DNA of 19,034 nt from the NCBI GenBank assembly GCA_018061385.1, contig JAGOUF010000003.1, positions 1 through 19,034 on the forward strand, read 5' to 3'. The notes beneath the pieces were generated by a model. The model was not told where the DNA came from, did not search any database, and saw only the letters and a program-made list of their open reading frames with translations. Positions 15,946 to 19,034 of this stretch are shown here, piece after piece. Within the stretch, counting starts at the first letter, position 1. Every line of letters begins with the position of its first letter. This DNA is from Chitinophagaceae bacterium. GTDB lineage: Bacteria; Bacteroidota; Bacteroidia; Chitinophagales; Chitinophagaceae. Both the position numbers and the translations under genes were made by a program.

Positions 15946-16317
15946 ATGGTGGAAGGAAAAAGACAAAAACAAGTAGCTGCAGTTTTGCAAGACGAATTGA
16001 ATGAAATATTTAGACATTTAAATTTAACTATGATAGATGGGGGAATGGTTTCTATTTCCTCGGTTAAAGTAACTCCAGATTTATTAGAAGCAAGAATTTA
16101 TATTAGCTTTTTTCAGGTGCCAAACATAGAAGCTGCCATGAAAAAAATTGATGCAAAAAGTTGGGAAATTAAAAAAGAATTGTCCGATAAAATTAAACAC
16201 CATGTTCGCCGAATTCCAGTATTGCATTTTTTCTTAGATGATACATTGGATTATGTGTTTAAAATGGAACAAGTATTTAAAAAAATAGAAGAAGAAAAAA
16301 AAACAGGAGAAGCATAA
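15946..16317 (+). CDS. rbfA: 30S ribosome-binding factor RbfA
   Basis: RbfA is a small cytoplasmic KH-type protein that binds the immature 30S subunit and helps late 16S rRNA maturation and cold adaptation. At 123 residues the length is typical. Seen: N-terminal helix VEGKRQKQVAAVLQDEL, strand SISSVKVTPDLLEARIYISF (37-56), central helices, and the conserved RRIPVLHFFLDDTLDY (88-103) followed by the C-terminal helix. ATG 15946 is preferred: a longer open frame from GTG 15788 is in another frame and is not protein-like. It is followed after 85 bp by the permease gene, a pairing I recall from other Bacteroidota, though the gap contains repeats that may separate the two transcripts. Confidence 0.95.
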   Translation: MVEGKRQKQVAAVLQDELNEIFRHLNLTMIDGGMVSISSVKVTPDLLEARIYISFFQVPNIEAAMKKIDAKSWEIKKELSDKIKHHVRRIPVLHFFLDDTLDYVFKMEQVFKKIEEEKKTGEA

Positions 16318-16342
16318 AATCCACATTTTATTTGTGTTGATT
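16318..16342 (+). terminator. Possible weak terminator after rbfA
   Basis: Directly after the rbfA stop, AATC-CACA (16318-16325) can pair with TGTG-TT-GATT (16333-16342), with a two-base bulge and a 7-base loop, followed by a T-rich run (ATTTTGTTGTTT). Stem is short; the call is tentative. Confidence 0.25.
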
Positions 16343-16359
16343 ATTTTGTTGTTTAAACT

Positions 16360-16404
16360 AACTATATAACTCCAAACTACATAACTCTAAACTAGCTAAC
16401 TGTT
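16360..16404 (+). repeat. Three degenerate 15-bp tandem repeats before the permease start
   Basis: Three head-to-tail units: AACTATATAACTCCA (16360-16374), AACTACATAACTCTA (16375-16389) and AACTAGCTAACTGTT (16390-16404). Units 1 and 2 differ at two positions; unit 3 is more diverged and its last two bases are the first two of the TTG start codon at 16403. Whether the array is a regulatory site, a spreading intergenic element or slippage debris cannot be told from one copy. Confidence 0.75.
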
Positions 16405-17629
16405 GAACTTTTTATTTGCATGGCGATATTTTAAGTCTAAAAAAAGCACCAATGCAATAAATATAATTGCATGGATTAGTGTTGTAGCTATAACAGTTGG
16501 TACAGCTGCTTTAATTGTAGTATTAAGTGTTTTTAATGGGTTTGAAGATTTGGTAAAAGGTTTGTATGGCGATTTTTATGCTGATGCAAAAATTGCTCCA
16601 GCAAAAGGAAAATTATTAACCATTGATAGCACACAACTAGCTAAAATAAAAAATGTAAATGGTGTAATTCAATACAGTTTAGTTGCCGAAGAAAAAGCCC
16701 TTTTAAAAAATGCAGAAAACCAAACAACCGTTATTGCAAAAGGGGTTGATGAATATTTTAATTCTGTAAATAAAGTTTCTCAACACATTATACGAGGCAA
16801 TTTTGAAACCGGTACACTCAATGCTCCACAAATTGTAATGGGTGCTGGTATAGAAAATGCAACAGCCATTTATATTGAACAAAATTTAGAAGCTGCAACT
16901 TTATACTTGCCCAACAAAAAAGCCACCAGTTTAAACAATTTAAATGATGCGTTTAACTCGTACAATGTTACTGCAAGTGGTACTTTTTTAATTCAGCAAG
17001 AGTTTGATAACAAGTACATTTTTACCAATTTGCCTTTTATGAAGTTTATGTTAGATATGGCACCCAACCAATATTCTTACATAGAACTTAAACTACAAGC
17101 AAAAAACGATGCTGCTGCCGAAAAAATTACCACTCAATTACAACAAATGTTGGGCAATAATTATGTTGTACTTACTAGGTATCAACAAAATAAAAGTTTG
17201 TACAGCATTATGCGTATGGAAAAATGGATTATTTATGGAATCCTCTCTTTAATATTGGTTGTGGCTGCTTTTAATATGATTGGTGCTTTAACCATGTTGG
17301 TATTAGAAAAGCAAAAAGACATTGCCATTTTACAAGCAATGGGTGCAAGCAATCAAAAAATTCAACATATCTTTCTAAGTAGTGGATTAATATTGGCTGC
17401 TGTTGGCAGTTTTTGTGGCTTAGCAATAGCCAGTTTAATTTGTTGGCTACAAGTAAAGTTTCATTTGCTAAAACTGGGTGCAGGAAGTTTTGTAGTAGAT
17501 TATTATCCAGTAAAGCTTCAGGTAAACGATTTTGTATTGGTAATTACTACCATTTTTATAATTGCATTTATTGCTGCTTATTTTCCTGCACGTAAAGCAG
17601 GTAAACAAGCTTTCTCGTTAAAAAGTTAA
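16403..17629 (+). CDS. FtsX/LolC-E-type ABC transporter permease
   Basis: A 408-residue inner-membrane permease with the MacB/LolC/E layout: a first helix at about 20-45 (IIAWISVVAITVGTAALIVV), a large periplasmic domain (about 50-270), then three helices at about 274-300, 322-350 and 376-396. After helix 2 comes the coupling loop LEKQKDIAILQAMGAS (301-316) that contacts the ATPase in this family, and the end FPARKAGK is typical. Relatives release lipoproteins from the inner membrane (LolC/E) or extrude substrates (MacB); which applies here is not decidable. No ATPase (LolD-like) gene is adjacent, so the partner is encoded elsewhere. Start: TTG 16403 gives MNFLFAWRYFKSKKSTNAIN, the usual N-terminus; a stop lies at 16397-16399, leaving only CTG 16400 as an alternative. 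No ATG fits without losing the first helix. Confidence 0.92.
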   Translation: MNFLFAWRYFKSKKSTNAINIIAWISVVAITVGTAALIVVLSVFNGFEDLVKGLYGDFYADAKIAPAKGKLLTIDSTQLAKIKNVNGVIQYSLVAEEKALLKNAENQTTVIAKGVDEYFNSVNKVSQHIIRGNFETGTLNAPQIVMGAGIENATAIYIEQNLEAATLYLPNKKATSLNNLNDAFNSYNVTASGTFLIQQEFDNKYIFTNLPFMKFMLDMAPNQYSYIELKLQAKNDAAAEKITTQLQQMLGNNYVVLTRYQQNKSLYSIMRMEKWIIYGILSLILVVAAFNMIGALTMLVLEKQKDIAILQAMGASNQKIQHIFLSSGLILAAVGSFCGLAIASLICWLQVKFHLLKLGAGSFVVDYYPVKLQVNDFVLVITTIFIIAFIAAYFPARKAGKQAFSLKS

Positions 17630-17711
17630 AACAATACCTCAAATTGTTCAACTATTCTACAAATAACTCCATCTATTCACGATAGTTTTCTTTTAATTGC
17701 TTTTACACACT

Positions 17712-17719
17712 TATTTTTG
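17712..17719 (+). promoter_or_regulatory. Candidate -7 element for the nuo operon
   Basis: TATTTTTG matches TAnnTTTG exactly and ends 18 bases before the nuoA ATG. No convincing TTG -33 partner is seen. It lies in the 108-bp gap 17630-17737, which also holds a 6-bp inverted repeat AACAAT/ATTGTT (17630-17635, 17643-17648) just after the permease stop, lacking a T-run. Confidence 0.4.
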
Positions 17720-17737
17720 CCACTTATTTAAAAAGCT

Positions 17738-18139
17738 ATGCAATTGTTATCAGTTTTATTAAATGCTACAAACAGCAGTACGGCTGCCAATTATTTGCCA
17801 ATTGGTTTATTATTAATTTTTGCAGGAGGTTTTGTTGCAACCATGTTGGCATTATCGGCCATGGTTGGTCCTAAAAGACAAACAAAAGACAAGTTAGCCA
17901 CTTTTACCAGTGGTATCGAAAGTCATGGAGATGCTCGTGAGCCAATGGCCATCAAATATTTTTTAGTAGCCATCTTGTTTGTTTTGTTCGATGTGGAAGT
18001 AATTTTCTTCTATCCTTATGCTATTAACTTTAAAGAATTGGGATGGAATGGTTTTTTAGCAGTTTTAATGTTTGTGTCTTTCTTTTTAGTAGGGTTCACT
18101 TATATTATTAAGAAGGGTGCATTAAAGTGGGAAGAGTAA
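17738..18139 (+). CDS. nuoA: NADH-quinone oxidoreductase subunit A
   Basis: NuoA is a small membrane subunit of respiratory complex I, at the junction of the quinone site and the proton-pumping arm. The 133-residue length is normal. Three transmembrane helices are visible at about 20-43, 72-94 and 103-125. The conserved cytoplasmic loop carries SGIESHGDAR (58-67), and helix 2 ends in the signature FDVEVIFFYPYA (84-95) with Asp85 and Glu87. ATG 17738 is supported by this placement and by an upstream -7-like element. It heads the nuoA-nuoB-nuoC order seen here; 75 bp separate it from nuoB. Confidence 0.97.
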   Translation: MQLLSVLLNATNSSTAANYLPIGLLLIFAGGFVATMLALSAMVGPKRQTKDKLATFTSGIESHGDAREPMAIKYFLVAILFVLFDVEVIFFYPYAINFKELGWNGFLAVLMFVSFFLVGFTYIIKKGALKWEE

Positions 18140-18154
18140 GTAATTATAAATTTT

Positions 18155-18209
18155 AAATGTTAAATGTTGAATTGTTCTCATTAAAATTCAGCATTAAAAA
18201 TTCAACATT
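18155..18209 (+). repeat. Inverted-repeat element between nuoA and nuoB
   Basis: AATGTTGAATT (18163-18173) is perfectly complementary to AATTCAACATT (18199-18209) and, with one G-U pair, to AATTCAGCATT (18185-18195). The two right arms are 14 bp apart as direct repeats; a partial extra left copy (AAATGTT) starts at 18155. Two mutually exclusive hairpins are possible, and the distal arm ends five bases before the nuoB ATG. Confidence 0.7.
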
Positions 18210-18214
18210 ATTGT

Positions 18215-18802
18215 ATGCGTCCAGTTCGTTTTAATATTAATCCAAAAGAAGCCAATATTGCCAATAGTATTATGATGGGCGAATTGCCTGATGGACACTT
18301 AGGCGATGGTTTTTTTGCTACCAAATTGAGCGATGTAGTTGGTTTGGCAAGAAAAAATTCTATTTGGCCTTTGCCATTTGCAACCAGTTGTTGCGGTATT
18401 GAATTTATGGCAACAATGGCCAGCCATTACGATTTGGCAAGGTTTGGTAGCGAAAGAGTAGGATTTTCTCCTCGTCAGTGCGATTTGTTGATGGTAATGG
18501 GAACTATTGCAAAAAAAATGGGGCCAGTATTGCGTCAGGTTTATTTGCAAATGGCAGAACCTCGTTGGGTAATTGCTGTTGGAGCTTGTGCAAGTAGTGG
18601 TGGAATATTTGATACCTATAGTGTACTACAAGGAATAGATCAAGTAATACCTGTAGATGTTTATGTACCAGGTTGCCCTCCAAGGCCAGAAGCAATTATT
18701 GATGGTGTTTTAAGAATTCAAGATTTGGTACAAAACGAAAGTTTAAGAAGAAGAAATACCGAGCAGTATACAGCATTGTTAAATAGTTATGGAATAGAAT
18801 AG
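18215..18802 (+). CDS. nuoB: NADH-quinone oxidoreductase subunit B
   Basis: NuoB holds iron-sulfur cluster N2, the last electron carrier before quinone in complex I, in the peripheral arm. The 195-residue length fits. All four cluster ligands are present: Cys59-Cys60 (TSCCGIEF), Cys125 (GACASSGG) and Cys154 (PGCPPRPE). RFGSERVGFSPRQCD (77-90) and KKMGPVLRQVYLQM are also typical. The start ATG 18215 gives MRPVRFNINPKEANI, a N-terminal segment of about 45 residues before the conserved core; the next in-frame ATG codons (residues 20-21) would remove part of it, so the first is kept. It follows nuoA with an inverted-repeat element between and precedes nuoC by 78 bp. Confidence 0.97.
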   Translation: MRPVRFNINPKEANIANSIMMGELPDGHLGDGFFATKLSDVVGLARKNSIWPLPFATSCCGIEFMATMASHYDLARFGSERVGFSPRQCDLLMVMGTIAKKMGPVLRQVYLQMAEPRWVIAVGACASSGGIFDTYSVLQGIDQVIPVDVYVPGCPPRPEAIIDGVLRIQDLVQNESLRRRNTEQYTALLNSYGIE

Positions 18803-18860
18803 ATATATCCTTAAAAGGAATTATCAAAAATGAATATTTGTAAACAAATTTAAAATATAG

Positions 18861-18872
18861 CCCCTATTGGGG
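18861..18872 (+). repeat. GC-rich short hairpin before nuoC
   Basis: CCCC (18861-18864), loop TATT, GGGG (18869-18872), extendable by one G-U and one A-U pair, followed by TTTGGGAA and the nuoC ATG eight bases later. A G/C-only stem stands out in this AT-rich sequence. I recall similar CCCC/GGGG-TTTGGG motifs in Bacteroidota intergenic regions, but cannot verify this. No T-run follows, so it is not an ordinary terminator. Confidence 0.6.
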
Positions 18873-18880
18873 TTTGGGAA

Positions 18881-19034
18881 ATGGCACTAACCAACGAAAT
18901 AGTTAAACAAAAGCTATCAGATAAATTTGGAGATCAACTAACCAATTGGGAAGAACCCTATGGTATGCTCACATTTACAGCTCCTAAAGAACTTAACTTA
19001 AAAGTATTGCAATTTTTGTATGATGATGAAACGT
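18881..19034 (+). CDS. nuoC: NADH-quinone oxidoreductase subunit C (N-terminal part; cut by window end)
   Basis: The first 51 codons of an open frame that runs off the right edge. It begins MALTNEIVKQKLSDKFGDQL and continues to a segment LKVLQFLYDDET, which matches the N-terminus of the 30-kDa complex I subunit as I know it from Bacteroidota. NuoC sits in the peripheral arm next to NuoD and NuoB. Position directly after nuoB agrees. ATG 18881 is the only sensible start. The 78-bp gap before it holds two short inverted repeats (TCCTT-AA-AAGGA at 18808-18819 and the CCCC/GGGG hairpin). Not judged beyond residue 51. Confidence 0.88.
   Translation, partial: MALTNEIVKQKLSDKFGDQLTNWEEPYGMLTFTAPKELNLKVLQFLYDDET

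Noticed and set aside
15788..15976. 62-codon plus-strand open frame beginning GTG directly after the secreted protein gene
   Set aside because: It overlaps the rbfA start in another frame, occupies the divergent promoter region, and its product has no protein-like features; chance open frame.
1..19034. CRISPR array, transposon, prophage or other mobile island
   Set aside because: No repeat-spacer pattern, transposase, integrase or terminal repeats; gene content and base composition look uniformly chromosomal.

Overview
The window reads as chromosomal DNA of a Bacteroidota bacterium, most likely in or near the Chitinophagaceae. The clues are AT-rich sequence, the C-terminal part of the type IX secretion translocon SprA, two secreted proteins ending in the type B (CHU_C) type IX sorting domain, a Lnt of the LVPGVE type, an absence of strong Shine-Dalgarno sequences, and several TAnnTTTG-like -7 promoter elements. 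The family-level placement is inference; the phylum is well supported. Coding density is high and the largest gap between genes is 158 bp (15788-15945), so there is no long empty stretch. I found no tRNA, rRNA, CRISPR array, insertion sequence or prophage gene.

Layout. 1-2736 (+) is the 3' part of sprA, entering from the left edge. 2817-3830 (+) is a two-PAS protein ending in a histidine-kinase phosphoacceptor helix without an ATPase domain. Next is a five-gene minus-strand block, in transcription order: lnt (12352-10769), an alpha/beta hydrolase overlapping it by ATGA (10772-9975), two tandem paralogous secreted PKD/Ig-like proteins with type IX sorting tails (9961-7346 and 7280-4644), and a short-chain dehydrogenase (4589-3831). 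Divergent from lnt is a bifunctional RelA/SpoT enzyme (12486-14750, +). A secreted protein of unknown function lies at 15787-14771 (-). Then on the plus strand come rbfA (15946-16317), an FtsX/LolC-E-type ABC permease (16403-17629), and the start of a complex I operon: nuoA (17738-18139), nuoB (18215-18802) and nuoC, which is cut by the right edge (18881-19034).

How the genes fit together. The left two thirds has an envelope theme: SprA exports type IX cargo across the outer membrane, the two paralogs look like such cargo, Lnt completes lipoprotein acylation, and the permease resembles lipoprotein-releasing or MacB-like transporters. The right part is housekeeping: stringent response, ribosome maturation and respiration.

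No clearly new biological system is visible. The items most worth a second look are the kinase-less DHp/PAS protein, the unevenly diverged tandem cargo pair with loss of a CC motif in one copy, a probable internal duplication in the unknown secreted protein, a 15-bp triple repeat running into the TTG start of the permease gene, and inverted-repeat elements just before the nuoB and nuoC starts.
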